DNA from: CAYVKM01 sp964452045
GTDB taxonomy: Bacteria; Calditrichota; Calditrichia; RBG-13-44-9
Direction of reading: 5' to 3'
DNA length: 26,867 bases
NCBI GenBank assembly: GCA_964452045.1
Contig: CAYVKM010000048.1
Location: 1 to 26,867 of the forward strand
The stretch's first letter is position 1; each line of letters starts with the position of its first letter. The notes beneath the pieces are model-generated. The model worked only from the letters and a program-made list of their open reading frames with translations. It had not been told where the DNA came from and ran no database searches. Of this stretch, positions 17,116-25,086 are shown piece after piece. Both the position numbers and the translations under genes were made by a program.

Positions 17116-17847
17116 CTACTGATCCCTGCGAATCACTTTGCCGGTAACATTGGCGATATGTACGCCTCCGCTGCCGTCGTCCTCGATTATCACGTCCCCC
17201 TCAACATCATCAATAATAATGGAACCGGAACCATCGTCAACCCGGACAGTCCCGACCACCTTTCGGATATTAATTTCTCCCGAACCATCGTCTACCTGTA
17301 CATCTCCATTAACATCTCTGATGATGATTTCTCCGGATCCATCATCTATTTCGATATTCCCGGTTACACTCTTAACTGTAAGCTCACCGGATCCGTCATC
17401 GATCTCCAAATCGCCGCGGGTATTGTTGATTTCCATAAAACCCGAGCCATCATCGATGTTGAGGTCCATTTGTTGCGGGACCTTAACCGTCAGGTCGATG
17501 GTAATTTGCGGTCGATCCCCAAACAGACCTGAGAAAAAGGAATTGGAATGTTCGAAATCACTTCTCAGTATGCCTCTTCTGCCCTGTTTTCTTAAAGTTA
17601 GTTCCAGATATTTATCCAGGATTTTTGCGGCTTCATCCCGGTCTACATTGCGTAGTTCAATGTCGGCAGTTACCTGGATTTCTTTTAAACCCGGATCACC
17701 CTGAACTTTTAAGAAACCGGCGCCACAGTCTATCCTGAGTTGGCTTATGTCTTCCGCAGGAAGGGATAGATTTTTCGTTTCGCGATAGGTGCCGGAAATA
17801 CCGGTTGAGAAAAGTACTACGATAGCGGTGAGTATATAAATTTTCAT
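17116..17847 (-). CDS. Exported DUF4097-family beta-solenoid protein with DDGSG repeats
   Basis: Putative periplasmic or surface protein of the DUF4097 (adhesin-like) family. A frame opens at an ATG at 17859, but GGAGG lies inside it, 6 bases before a second ATG at 17847, so the second start is chosen (243 residues). A signal peptide covers about residues 1-18. The middle part (about 25-125) is a mixed beta region. From about residue 130 six DDGSG units repeat, five of them exactly 18 residues apart, each followed by a valine/isoleucine strand; this periodicity fits one turn per unit of a right-handed beta-helix. Relatives are often linked to envelope-stress systems such as toast_rack and PspC proteins, but none is visible here. 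No enzyme motif is present. Confidence 0.85.
   Translation of the reverse strand: MKIYILTAIVVLFSTGISGTYRETKNLSLPAEDISQLRIDCGAGFLKVQGDPGLKEIQVTADIELRNVDRDEAAKILDKYLELTLRKQGRRGILRSDFEHSNSFFSGLFGDRPQITIDLTVKVPQQMDLNIDDGSGFMEINNTRGDLEIDDGSGELTVKSVTGNIEIDDGSGEIIIRDVNGDVQVDDGSGEINIRKVVGTVRVDDGSGSIIIDDVEGDVIIEDDGSGGVHIANVTGKVIRRDQ
17140..17460 (-). repeat. In-gene tandem repeat, 54-base period, encoding 18-residue DDGSG units
   Basis: Six copies of a unit whose protein form is (I/V)DDGSG followed by about 12 residues of beta strand and turn. Copies 1-5 are spaced exactly 18 codons apart; the sixth is shifted by one codon (EDDGSG). The DNA copies differ at many third positions, so the repeat is kept by selection on protein rather than by recent duplication. 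Confidence 0.85.
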
Positions 17848-17977
17848 TTTTTCCTCCATGATTTTTAAAGTCTATACGAAAAGCCGGATGAGATGTTTGG
17901 AAAAGAATGAAAAAATTCGGAAAGAAAGGATCTTTGAAAATATTAATGCATTACCGGTTCAGAATAAGAAATGATGC

Positions 17978-18598
17978 TTATTTCTGCATCTGGAGGAAAT
18001 TTTCCAATTCTTTTACCCGGTTGTTGGCATAAAAGGTATAATGATCGTTTCGGTCGCCGGCATATTTCAGGAAAGATTTATATGCCTCCAGGGCATCCAC
18101 CGGACGGTTTATCTTATCGCAGGCCAGGGCTTTGTTCATATATGCTTCCGCTAAATTCGGGGAAATCTTCAGGGCACTGTCATAATCCTCAATCGCCAGT
18201 TCGTACATATTTTTCCGGGCATAGGCAATTGCCCGGTCGTTATAGGCCAGGGCAAAATCCGGGCTGAGGTCGATTGCCCTGGTCAGATAATCCAGTTTAT
18301 TATCGAAATCGTCCCGATTACCGAAATCAATGGCCATGAAGTAGTATTTGGCCGCCTGATCAGCCAGTTTACCGGCCAGTACCTTCTCCACAATTTCCAG
18401 ATTTAGTTTGGCGGGTATGTATGTTGAATCCTGATTCAGGATTTTCCGAAACACAGTTCTGGCGGTATCGAATTGACCTTCAATACCATGCTTTACTCCC
18501 TGGTCGTACAGGTCGCGCAAGGGGCTCTGGCTGAAAGCGGGATTCATTGCCGCAATTGAGCCGATAAGAATTGACAGATAAACAAAACCATAGGACAT
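17978..18598 (-). CDS. Exported TPR-repeat protein
   Basis: Protein of 206 residues with tetratricopeptide repeats. A frame opens at a GTG at 18613, but GGAAGGA lies 6 bases before the ATG at 18598, which is the better start and gives a clean signal peptide (about residues 1-23, MSYGFVYLSILIGSIAA). At least three TPR units follow, clearest in LAYNDRAIAYARKN, AEAYMNKALACDKI and the helices between. TPRs bind partner proteins or peptides; no catalytic domain is present. It lies upstream of the DUF4097 gene with a gap of 130 bases and may be a cell-envelope scaffold. The partner is unknown. Confidence 0.87.
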   Translation of the reverse strand: MSYGFVYLSILIGSIAAMNPAFSQSPLRDLYDQGVKHGIEGQFDTARTVFRKILNQDSTYIPAKLNLEIVEKVLAGKLADQAAKYYFMAIDFGNRDDFDNKLDYLTRAIDLSPDFALAYNDRAIAYARKNMYELAIEDYDSALKISPNLAEAYMNKALACDKINRPVDALEAYKSFLKYAGDRNDHYTFYANNRVKELENFLQMQK

Positions 18599-18775
18599 AT
18601 AAATTCCTTCCACGTTAAAAAGCTTGTTTCTCAGACGCTAAATTTCGTTTTTATTTCCAGCCAGATAATCGTTCTAATCCGAGCTTGTATTGTCGGATAA
18701 ATCGGAAAAAGGTTTATTCATTATTTTTAGAAACAGTGGCGATCCTCGAGTTTGACCCGGACAATGATGGCTGAC

Positions 18776-19687
18776 TCAAATTACGGTATCGGGTTTTTGT
18801 TTGCAGTCATTTCTGTTCTCTAGCTCTGTCTGAATAGTTACATGGACGATATCAAAGTCTTTTTGCATTTTATCTGCTATTATTTTGATCAACATATCTG
18901 TATTGACATTTTTGCCAACGCCCAAATGGACGGTGAGGGCGGTTTCGGTGGTACTCATTGGCCAGATATGCAGGTCATGGACGTCCACCACGCCATCCAG
19001 AGATTGCAGATATTGTTCTACTCCATCAAAATCTATGTCTTTTGGCACTGCATCCATGGACATGGAGAAAGAATCTCTGAGTAATCCCCAGGTGCTAATG
19101 GTAATAACCACCACAATAATAAGGCTGACAATCGGATCCACCAGATACCAACCGGTAAAGTAAATGAGCAGTCCGGCCACCACCACGCCAAGAGAAACCC
19201 CGGCATCTGCCGCCATGTGCAGAAAAGCACCCTGAATATTGATATCGCTTTTTCGTCCCCTCAGGAAAAGCAGTGCTGTTACGGTATTGATAAATACCCC
19301 AATTACCGCAACAATCATGATTGTGGTACCGGAAACCGATTCCGGCTGAAAGAGCTTTCTGATAGACTCGATGCTGATGGCACCCACAGCAATCCACAGG
19401 ATAATCGCATTAAACAGTGACGCTAAAATTGTGGCTTTGCGCATGCCATAGGTTTTGGTTTTTGTGGCAGCTTTTTGCGCAAGTAAACTTGCACCCCAGG
19501 CTAATAACAGTCCCAGGACATCACTAAAGTTATGGCCGGCATCAGCAATCAGCGCCATGGAATTCGCAATCAGGCCATAAACCACTTCTGCAATGATATA
19601 TACCACATTGAGAATAATACCAAATGCGAAGGCCTTATTGTAGTTTCTTACCTGTTGTTCGTGTGAGTGATTATGTTCGCGAGACAT
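18776..19687 (-). CDS. Cation diffusion facilitator, ZitB/CzcD-like divalent metal exporter
   Basis: Inner-membrane metal:proton antiporter of 303 residues, probably exporting zinc, cadmium or cobalt. Six membrane helices are followed by a cytoplasmic C-terminal domain. The transport site is H52 and D56 in ADAGHNFSD (helix 2) with H157 and D161 in HMAAD (helix 5); the HD-HD set is typical of zinc/cadmium members. The N-terminus has a short His run (HNHSH, residues 5-9), and the C-terminal VHDLHIWPM is the conserved cytoplasmic signature. The ATG has only a weak GGAAAT ahead of it. It is the last gene of the metal island, 127 bases after the DsrE-like gene. Confidence 0.93.
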   Translation of the reverse strand: MSREHNHSHEQQVRNYNKAFAFGIILNVVYIIAEVVYGLIANSMALIADAGHNFSDVLGLLLAWGASLLAQKAATKTKTYGMRKATILASLFNAIILWIAVGAISIESIRKLFQPESVSGTTIMIVAVIGVFINTVTALLFLRGRKSDINIQGAFLHMAADAGVSLGVVVAGLLIYFTGWYLVDPIVSLIIVVVITISTWGLLRDSFSMSMDAVPKDIDFDGVEQYLQSLDGVVDVHDLHIWPMSTTETALTVHLGVGKNVNTDMLIKIIADKMQKDFDIVHVTIQTELENRNDCKQKPDTVI

Positions 19688-19814
19688 TATTTATTTCCAT
19701 ATTTGATATTATTCGCCAACGCTTATTTGGACACATTGGAATCTGCCCTTTCGACTCAATATCCATTTGTATTTCTAATCATAACTTAAATCACCATAGT
19801 TTTGGGGGTTTCCT

Positions 19815-20123
19815 TCACCATCCGGCCAGCGTTGCCATATCGCTTTTGACAACTTCTCTAATTACCTGATTCTCCGATACCCCACGGGCATCACTGCACG
19901 ATCCTCGCATGTGAATATTAGCCCCTCTTTTCAGAAGACTTTTCAGCATCCGGGCAATGTTGTAGTAGCCGTTGGGCGTTGTTTGATTTTCAAGGGCACA
20001 GAACACTGCATCGGCCATCAGAAAGATCCGGACATCTTCTTCCGCTCTTGCCAGCGCCAGACGGAGCCCATTATACGATCGTTTATTTCCGTAAGGAGCA
20101 TCGTTTAGAATTATCGTAATCAT
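19815..20123 (-). CDS. DsrE/DsrF-like small sulfur-relay-type protein
   Basis: Cytoplasmic protein of 102 residues with a DsrE-like fold (opening strand ITIILNDAPYG, then the LRLALA helix). A GTG at 20171 overlaps the copper ATPase stop as GTGA, but AAAGGG lies 5 bases before an ATG at 20123, and the strand-first N-terminus fits that start, so I choose it. C76 in GSCSDARG is in the position where family members carry the active cysteine that handles sulfane sulfur; C42 is a second cysteine. Known relatives pass sulfur (TusBCD, DsrEF) or bind small molecules. Its location straight after a copper ATPase suggests thiol or sulfur-linked copper handling, but this is inference. Confidence 0.85.
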   Translation of the reverse strand: MITIILNDAPYGNKRSYNGLRLALARAEEDVRIFLMADAVFCALENQTTPNGYYNIARMLKSLLKRGANIHMRGSCSDARGVSENQVIREVVKSDMATLAGW

Positions 20124-20167
20124 TTTTACCCTTTCCGGTAAACTTTCATTATTTCCTAATCGATGTA

Positions 20168-22258
20168 TCACCCATTGAGCGCTTTATTTTCTATTTTTAA
20201 AAACCGGGCGTTTATCGCTACAATCACAGTGCTGAGCGACATCAGTACTGCACCGGCGGCCGGACTCAACAAGATACCAAAGTGATAAAGTACCCCTGCG
20301 GCCAGCGGGATGGCTATGGCATTATACCCCATGGCCCAGATCAGATTTTGCACCATCTTCCGGTAGGTAGCTTTGGCCAGGGCGATGATATCCACCGCAT
20401 CCAGGGGATTGCTGCGGACCAGGATGATATCCGCAGTTTCCACAGCAACATCGGTACCGGCACCGATGGCAATCCCGATATCCGCCTGGGCCAGGGCCGG
20501 GGCATCGTTCACCCCATCGCCGGTCATGGCCACAACCAGCCCGCGGGACTGTACCTCCTTCACCTTATCTGCTTTCTGATCAGGGAGGACTTCGGCAAAA
20601 TAATCATCCAGGTTCAATTTTTCAGCCACATATTTGGCCACCTGCTGGTTGTCGCCGGTGAGCATCATCGCCTTGATGTCCATCTTCCTGAGCCGGGAAA
20701 TTGCCTCGGCCGACTCTTTCCGGATGATATCCGCCAGGGCAATCGCTCCCTGAAGCTGATCGTCAATCAGGACATATACCACAGTTTTTCCTTCAGCATT
20801 TAATTTGTCGATCTCCTGATTTTCAGATTTAATATTTTTTTCCTGCAAATAGCCGGGACTAACCACTTTTATATCTTTTCCATCGACCTTTCCCTGGGCG
20901 CCCTTGCCGGGAATGGATTTGAAATCGGTCACTTTCTTTAAATTTTCTACGGACTGAACAATTCCCTTGGCAATGGGATGTTCTGAATTTTGCTCCACGG
21001 CAGCGGCATAGGCCAATATCTCGTCCTTATCAGCTTTGTCATTTAGAGTTATCTGGTCGGTGACTCCGAATTTACCTTCGGTGAGGGTGCCGGTTTTATC
21101 GAAGATTATTGCCTGAAGATTTCGGGCACGCTCAAAGGCTGCCCGGTTGCGAATCAGCAGTCCGTGGCGGGCAGATATGGCTGTCGATACCGCCACCACC
21201 AGCGGGATTGCCAGACCAAGGGCATGGGGACAGGTAATGACCATAACCGTCACTGTCCGCTCCAGAGCAAAGACAAAATCCGTCCGCATAAAAACCAACC
21301 AGACGAACATGGTAATAGCACCGGCAGAAAGGGCAATAATGGTAAGCCAAAAAGCCGCGCGGTTGGCCAGGTCCTGGGTTTTGGATTTACTCTGCTGGGC
21401 CTGCCGGACCATCTCCACTACCTGGGAGAGGTATGAATCCTTGCCGGTTTTTTCAACTTCGATGGTAATGGATCCCTCGCCGTTTATGGCACCACCGATT
21501 ACTTTATCACCCACGCTTTTATCGACTGGTTTGGATTCCCCGGTAATCATGGCTTCGTTTACTGAGGTCTCTCCCTCCACTACTTTGCCATCGGCCGGGA
21601 TCTTTTCACCCGGTTTGATCAACACTTTATCACCGGATTGCAGTTGATCCAATGGAACATCTTTTACACTGCCGTCGGACATCAGCTTGTGCGCTTCGGA
21701 CGGCATCAGCTTGGCCAACTCTTCCAACGCCCGGGATGCGCCCATCACCGATCTCATCTCGATCCAGTGGCCCAGCAGCATGATGTCGATCAGGGTAGCC
21801 AGTTCCCAGAAAAAGATCTTCCCTTTAACTCCGAAGACCACTGCACTGCTATAGAAATAGGCAACTGCAATGGCCAGGGCGATAAGGGTCATCATGCCCG
21901 GATTCTTTTGACGCAGCTCATCATACAAACCCTTTAAAAAAGGCCAACCGCCGTAGAAAAATACGGTGGTGGAAAACAGGAAATTGATAAATAAGTCCCC
22001 GGAAAATCGAAGACTGGTTCCCAAACCGAGGAATTGCTGAATCATAGGGGAGAGGAGCAGAATTGGGACTGATAATACCAGGGAAATCCAGAATCGCTTG
22101 CGAAAATCCGCAACCATATGGGCATGATGACCACCGTGTCCTCCATGTCCCTGATGTTCCTGGTGCTCTGCATGTGAATCATGACCATGCTGATGATGTT
22201 CGCTTCCGGAATGGTTAGAATTTCCCTGCTGATGGTTTGAATGGTCTGAAGTATTCAT
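20168..22258 (-). CDS. copB: CopB-type copper-translocating P-type ATPase
   Basis: Inner-membrane heavy-metal ATPase of 696 residues. The N-terminus is a cytoplasmic His-rich tail (15 histidines in the first 47 residues) in place of the CxxC ferredoxin-like domains of CopA. Motifs: TGES (239-242) in the actuator domain, CPH (343-345) in the metal-binding helix, the phosphorylated aspartate D387 in DKTGTLTEG, the HP motif in SEHPIAKG, and TGDGVNDAPAL. CPH marks the P1B-3 (CopB) branch, reported to export copper(I), copper(II) or silver. The ATG has only a weak upstream GAAAGAAC. It follows the DUF6064 gene by 75 bases and is followed directly by the DsrE-like gene. The direction (export) is from family knowledge. 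Confidence 0.95.
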   Translation of the reverse strand: MNTSDHSNHQQGNSNHSGSEHHQHGHDSHAEHQEHQGHGGHGGHHAHMVADFRKRFWISLVLSVPILLLSPMIQQFLGLGTSLRFSGDLFINFLFSTTVFFYGGWPFLKGLYDELRQKNPGMMTLIALAIAVAYFYSSAVVFGVKGKIFFWELATLIDIMLLGHWIEMRSVMGASRALEELAKLMPSEAHKLMSDGSVKDVPLDQLQSGDKVLIKPGEKIPADGKVVEGETSVNEAMITGESKPVDKSVGDKVIGGAINGEGSITIEVEKTGKDSYLSQVVEMVRQAQQSKSKTQDLANRAAFWLTIIALSAGAITMFVWLVFMRTDFVFALERTVTVMVITCPHALGLAIPLVVAVSTAISARHGLLIRNRAAFERARNLQAIIFDKTGTLTEGKFGVTDQITLNDKADKDEILAYAAAVEQNSEHPIAKGIVQSVENLKKVTDFKSIPGKGAQGKVDGKDIKVVSPGYLQEKNIKSENQEIDKLNAEGKTVVYVLIDDQLQGAIALADIIRKESAEAISRLRKMDIKAMMLTGDNQQVAKYVAEKLNLDDYFAEVLPDQKADKVKEVQSRGLVVAMTGDGVNDAPALAQADIGIAIGAGTDVAVETADIILVRSNPLDAVDIIALAKATYRKMVQNLIWAMGYNAIAIPLAAGVLYHFGILLSPAAGAVLMSLSTVIVAINARFLKIENKALNG

Positions 22259-22333
22259 TTGATTATAGTTCTTTCGTTTTTAATAAAATGAATCAGGTTG
22301 TCTTGCCTTAGCCAAATTGGACCCGATTTTGTT

Positions 22334-22981
22334 TTAAATTCTGGCCGGACTTTTTCTGTCCCGGAGTAGTATCAGCACAGTACCGACGACCCCGGCCACC
22401 AGCAATCCATAGTCCTGGAATACTGCCAGATTGAGTGCCGCACTGAAGCCTACAATAGACCAGAGAAAGGGAACGATAAGCAGATATTTGGGAAATCGCC
22501 GAGTGGTCCATAGCAAAAGTCCGAAAGTGAAAATTGTGGTGGGGCAGGGCAAACCGAAAATAGGAATATTGGGATAGTGATGCCCGGCCAGGGCACCCCA
22601 AATAGGATAGATAATCAGGGCGTAGAAAATAAAGATGATTCCGGTGATTCCCCGAGTATCAAATTTTAAGTTGAAGGTCAGGTTTGAATTAAAAACACCG
22701 GTCAGGAGAAAGAGGAACGATTGGATAATATAGACGATCCCGAAAATGTAAGCAGCATTGTTGATTTCAGTAAAGAAAATCAGGTGGTAAACAATCCCCA
22801 TCCACAGCCAGAAAAAAGACAGAATCACCGTAATTACTTTATCGCTGTTCCGGGTTGGCCGAATCGCCAAAATAACTGCGATGACTCCCAGAACATATAG
22901 AATGATCTGCATTGGCCAAACCGAAAGGTTGTAATTACCAAATACCTGCAAAAACTGTTCGGTGGTAAATGGTAACCTCAT
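22334..22981 (-). CDS. DUF6064-family seven-helix membrane protein
   Basis: Integral membrane protein of 215 residues, recognised by the opening LPFTTEQFLQVFGNYN and the following helix pattern as DUF6064; function unknown in the family. About seven hydrophobic helices are visible. A frame opens at a GTG at 22990, but AGGAGG overlaps that codon and stands 8 bases before the ATG at 22981, so the ATG is the start. Possible metal or heme ligands include PCPTT in a loop before helix 5 and the histidines HLIFF and GHHYP. It lies between the SHOCT protein and the copper ATPase, which suggests a role in metal or redox handling in the membrane; no reaction can be given. Confidence 0.8.
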   Translation of the reverse strand: MRLPFTTEQFLQVFGNYNLSVWPMQIILYVLGVIAVILAIRPTRNSDKVITVILSFFWLWMGIVYHLIFFTEINNAAYIFGIVYIIQSFLFLLTGVFNSNLTFNLKFDTRGITGIIFIFYALIIYPIWGALAGHHYPNIPIFGLPCPTTIFTFGLLLWTTRRFPKYLLIVPFLWSIVGFSAALNLAVFQDYGLLVAGVVGTVLILLRDRKSPARI

Positions 22982-23081
22982 AAATAGCACCTCCTGATTT
23001 TCAGTTTTGATGAAATGTTAATTTTTTTTATAAACTTTAATGAACAAATACCTTAATAATTCTTGGATTCTTTGGTACTAT

Positions 23082-23303
23082 TTATTGCAGGTCTTTCTTC
23101 ATCTGTTCATACTGTTCCTTTGAAATTTCACCCCGGGCATAACGTTTTTTCAGAATATCCAGCGGTGTTTCCCCGGAAGTGTCAGATCTCCGGTTTTGAC
23201 TGGTATTGGCTATTCTGATGACCGCCCAGATAATGATGGCAAGTATAACAATCCAGATAATCCATCCGAATCCCATACCACCCCATCCCATATAATGTCC
23301 CAT
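23082..23303 (-). CDS. Small one-helix SHOCT-domain protein
   Basis: Protein of 73 residues. The N-terminus is Gly/Met/Trp-rich (GHYMGWGGMGFGW), followed by one membrane helix (about 12-30) and a charged linker. The C-terminal SHOCT segment (about 46-72) contains LKKRYARGEISKEQYEQMKK. SHOCT segments are short two-helix modules thought to mediate oligomer formation; proteins of this layout are frequent next to copper and other heavy-metal ATPases. AAAGGAG at 6 bases before the ATG gives a firm start. It comes after a terminator (23379-23423), so it may be the first gene of a separate transcript leading into DUF6064 and copB. Confidence 0.85.
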   Translation of the reverse strand: MGHYMGWGGMGFGWIIWIVILAIIIWAVIRIANTSQNRRSDTSGETPLDILKKRYARGEISKEQYEQMKKDLQ

Positions 23304-23378
23304 GACAATCTCCTTTACTTAGATTAAGGTTTAATTTTTTGCCCTCATTTCATAACTAATATTTAATGTACAATAAAA

Positions 23379-23423
23379 ATAATCCCTCCTCCGTGGGATC
23401 GAATGCATCCGGGGAGGGATTAT
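23379..23423 (-). terminator. Rho-independent terminator after the T9SS-sorted protein gene
   Basis: On the minus strand an 11-bp perfect stem (ATAATCCCTCC at 23413-23423 pairing with GGAGGGATTAT at 23379-23389) closes a loop of about 23 bases with some further pairing, and is followed directly by TTTTATTG. It starts 10 bases after the stop codon of the gene above. It separates the surface-protein gene from the SHOCT-DUF6064-copB genes. Confidence 0.85.
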
Positions 23424-23433
23424 CTGTTTTTAA

Positions 23434-24972
23434 CTACTTCATCAATTCCATCTTCCTGACCTGGGTTTGATTACCGACCCGCAGTTGATAAAAATAAATG
23501 CCCGAAGGCAGATTGCGGCCATCGAACTGCACACGATGCACTCCGGCAGTGAGATTGCTGTTCAGCAGAACATCCAGCTTTTGTCCCAGTATGTTGTAAA
23601 TGGAAAGCTGAACTTTGGCATTTTTCTCCAGCACAAATTCAATCTGGGTAATCGGATTAAATGGATTGGGATAATTCTGTTTGAGTAAGAATCCATCGGC
23701 AATCAGCTTTTGATCGTCATTTATTGCAGTGGTATTTTCCTGTCCGGTTAGAATCACATAAGTGCTAACCGAATTTTGCTGGAAAGTTACCGTATTATTG
23801 GCCGGATCGAGTACGGCCCCGGATACGACCGACCAGCTGCTGCTGTTTCTATCCCAGGTACGGGCCTCAATTGTGTTTTCGTCGATATTCATTCCCTGGA
23901 GCTGGATATCATTATAATACAACCGGAATTGAACATTTGAGGCGAAACTCATGTGTCCACCGCCGCCACCCTGCCACATGCCGTTCATTCCATTGGGGAA
24001 AAACATACCGATTTCATTGCCGGCAAACACGTTTAAACCGCCGGTGTTCGGCATATTCTGGGGATACAACTCCAGTATCTGGCAAAACAGGGTATCCGGC
24101 ATCATCATGCCGCCCATGTGCCAACCGGGATTAAACCGCATTCCATTCAGGGTGTCGAAAGGTGCATGTACCCATTGTGGCATAGTCATATTCTGATAGA
24201 TCCATCCGCCCCCAAAGTATTGACCGAAACCGGTCGTGTCCCGCCAGGCCAACCCGTTTATCTGATAGACAATCACCACCGGCAAGTTTGGCTTATTCAA
24301 TACCCCACCAATAATTTCGACAGTCTCGCCGGGTTGTGGCCGGGTTGCACCGGAAGCAGGCTGGTACCAGGGTGGTCCGAAATTGAGAAAATAGTCTGGC
24401 TCGTTATCGCCATTCACGTCCAGATAATAATGCTCTACAATAAGTGTGGTATCAACCAGTGAGGTTCCGTTAAGGGTATCAACGTTGAGGGTATCATGCA
24501 TCCATCCAAAGCAAAATCCGTTCATGCCGCCATGGTGGTGACCTCCGGTGTTGGAGTGCATCCCAAGATTTGTCCACAATGGATCATAGGGATCCCGCCA
24601 GAATTCGCCGTTTATCTCATAGACCACGATCATCGGCAGTCCGATGCCGGTGGAGTCGTGTGCCCCGCCGTAAATGGTAATGGGGTCTCCATAATTAGGG
24701 CGGCTGGCACTACTACTGTCCGGTTGATACCAGGGTGGTCCGAAATTTAATATATAGTCTGCTATTCCATCCTGATTTTCATCCAGGAAATATCTGGCAT
24801 GAAACATAACCGAATCGACAATGGCAGTGCCCGATACCGTTAAAGGTGTCAGCGAATCCGGATGAAGAAATCCCGGATAGTGATACATCCCGCCCTGTGA
24901 ATAGGCGGATATATTAAATAGAAAAATTATTCCGAGAATTAATATGAAGCCGGGTAACTTGGTTTGGATCAT
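23434..24972 (-). CDS. T9SS-sorted surface protein with duplicated NFGPPWYQP domain and His/Met/Trp-rich middle
   Basis: Exported protein of 512 residues, function not recognised. A signal peptide (about 1-26) is followed by two homologous domains (about 45-128 and 166-246). Each has a calcium-loop-like run (DENQDGIAD at 64-72; DVNGDNEPD at 185-193), the motif NFGPPWYQP, a later G-G-(x)n-LP-hydrophobic segment ending in (V/I)VYxING and WRD. Between and after them are stretches rich in His, Met, Gly and Trp (GGHHHGGMNG at 143-152; a second run near 285-300) that could bind soft metals. From about residue 427 comes a type A T9SS sorting domain (NYPNPFNP, NILGQ, LPSGIYFY). AAGGAG 7 bases before the ATG fixes the start. 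Its place in a copper island suggests an outer metal-binding role; this is inference. Confidence 0.85.
   Translation of the reverse strand: MIQTKLPGFILILGIIFLFNISAYSQGGMYHYPGFLHPDSLTPLTVSGTAIVDSVMFHARYFLDENQDGIADYILNFGPPWYQPDSSSASRPNYGDPITIYGGAHDSTGIGLPMIVVYEINGEFWRDPYDPLWTNLGMHSNTGGHHHGGMNGFCFGWMHDTLNVDTLNGTSLVDTTLIVEHYYLDVNGDNEPDYFLNFGPPWYQPASGATRPQPGETVEIIGGVLNKPNLPVVIVYQINGLAWRDTTGFGQYFGGGWIYQNMTMPQWVHAPFDTLNGMRFNPGWHMGGMMMPDTLFCQILELYPQNMPNTGGLNVFAGNEIGMFFPNGMNGMWQGGGGGHMSFASNVQFRLYYNDIQLQGMNIDENTIEARTWDRNSSSWSVVSGAVLDPANNTVTFQQNSVSTYVILTGQENTTAINDDQKLIADGFLLKQNYPNPFNPITQIEFVLEKNAKVQLSIYNILGQKLDVLLNSNLTAGVHRVQFDGRNLPSGIYFYQLRVGNQTQVRKMELMK
24235..24840 (-). repeat. Two diverged copies of an in-gene domain repeat (121-codon spacing)
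   Basis: The two copies (24589-24840 and 24235-24477) encode the NFGPPWYQP domain. Around that motif they share 20 identical bases (24728-24747 and 24365-24384), 363 bases or exactly 121 codons apart. Outside it they are clearly diverged, so the duplication is old with one strongly constrained core. Confidence 0.8.
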
Positions 24973-25038
24973 AGTACATCTCCTTAAATAGTTTGATGAA
25001 ATATTATTGTGAAATCTTTATGGGACATAAATTTGTCT

Positions 25039-25074
25039 GAGTGAATGGAGCCCTGCTTTTGACTCCATTCACTC
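25039..25074. other. Perfect 12-bp inverted repeat downstream of the Met-rich gene
   Basis: GAGTGAATGGAG (25039-25050) and CTCCATTCACTC (25063-25074) pair perfectly around a 12-base loop. It begins 12 bases after the stop codon of the Met-rich gene. On the minus strand no T-run follows (AGACAAATTT), so it is not a textbook terminator; on the plus strand a mixed A/T run follows. It may be an mRNA end, a stabilising 3' hairpin or a protein-binding site controlling the downstream surface-protein gene. Confidence 0.6.
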
Positions 25075-25086
25075 TTTACAAAAAAT

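Noticed and set aside
17016..17150. Short plus-strand cysteine-containing frame (about 24 codons) after GGAGGTG
   Set aside because: The SD-to-ATG distance is about 15 bases, it runs into the end of the DUF4097 gene on the opposite strand, and nothing supports expression.
17140..17460. CRISPR-like periodic sequence
   Set aside because: The 54-base period has no constant repeat and unique spacer pattern; it keeps an open frame and encodes protein repeats.
17138..17704. Plus-strand Ser/Pro-rich frame of 188 codons with repeats
   Set aside because: Mirror image of the DDGSG repeats of the DUF4097 gene; the minus-strand product has a signal peptide, a strong SD and family similarity.
18677..18698. 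ATCCGA/TCGGAT inverted repeat between the CDF and TPR genes
   Set aside because: Arms of only 6 bp with a 10-base loop and no T-run; too weak to call a terminator or operator.
22262..22267. Perfect TATAAT upstream of copB on the minus strand
   Set aside because: It ends only 3 bases before the ATG and has no good -35 at 16-18 bases, so it would need a leaderless mRNA; probably chance in AT-rich DNA.
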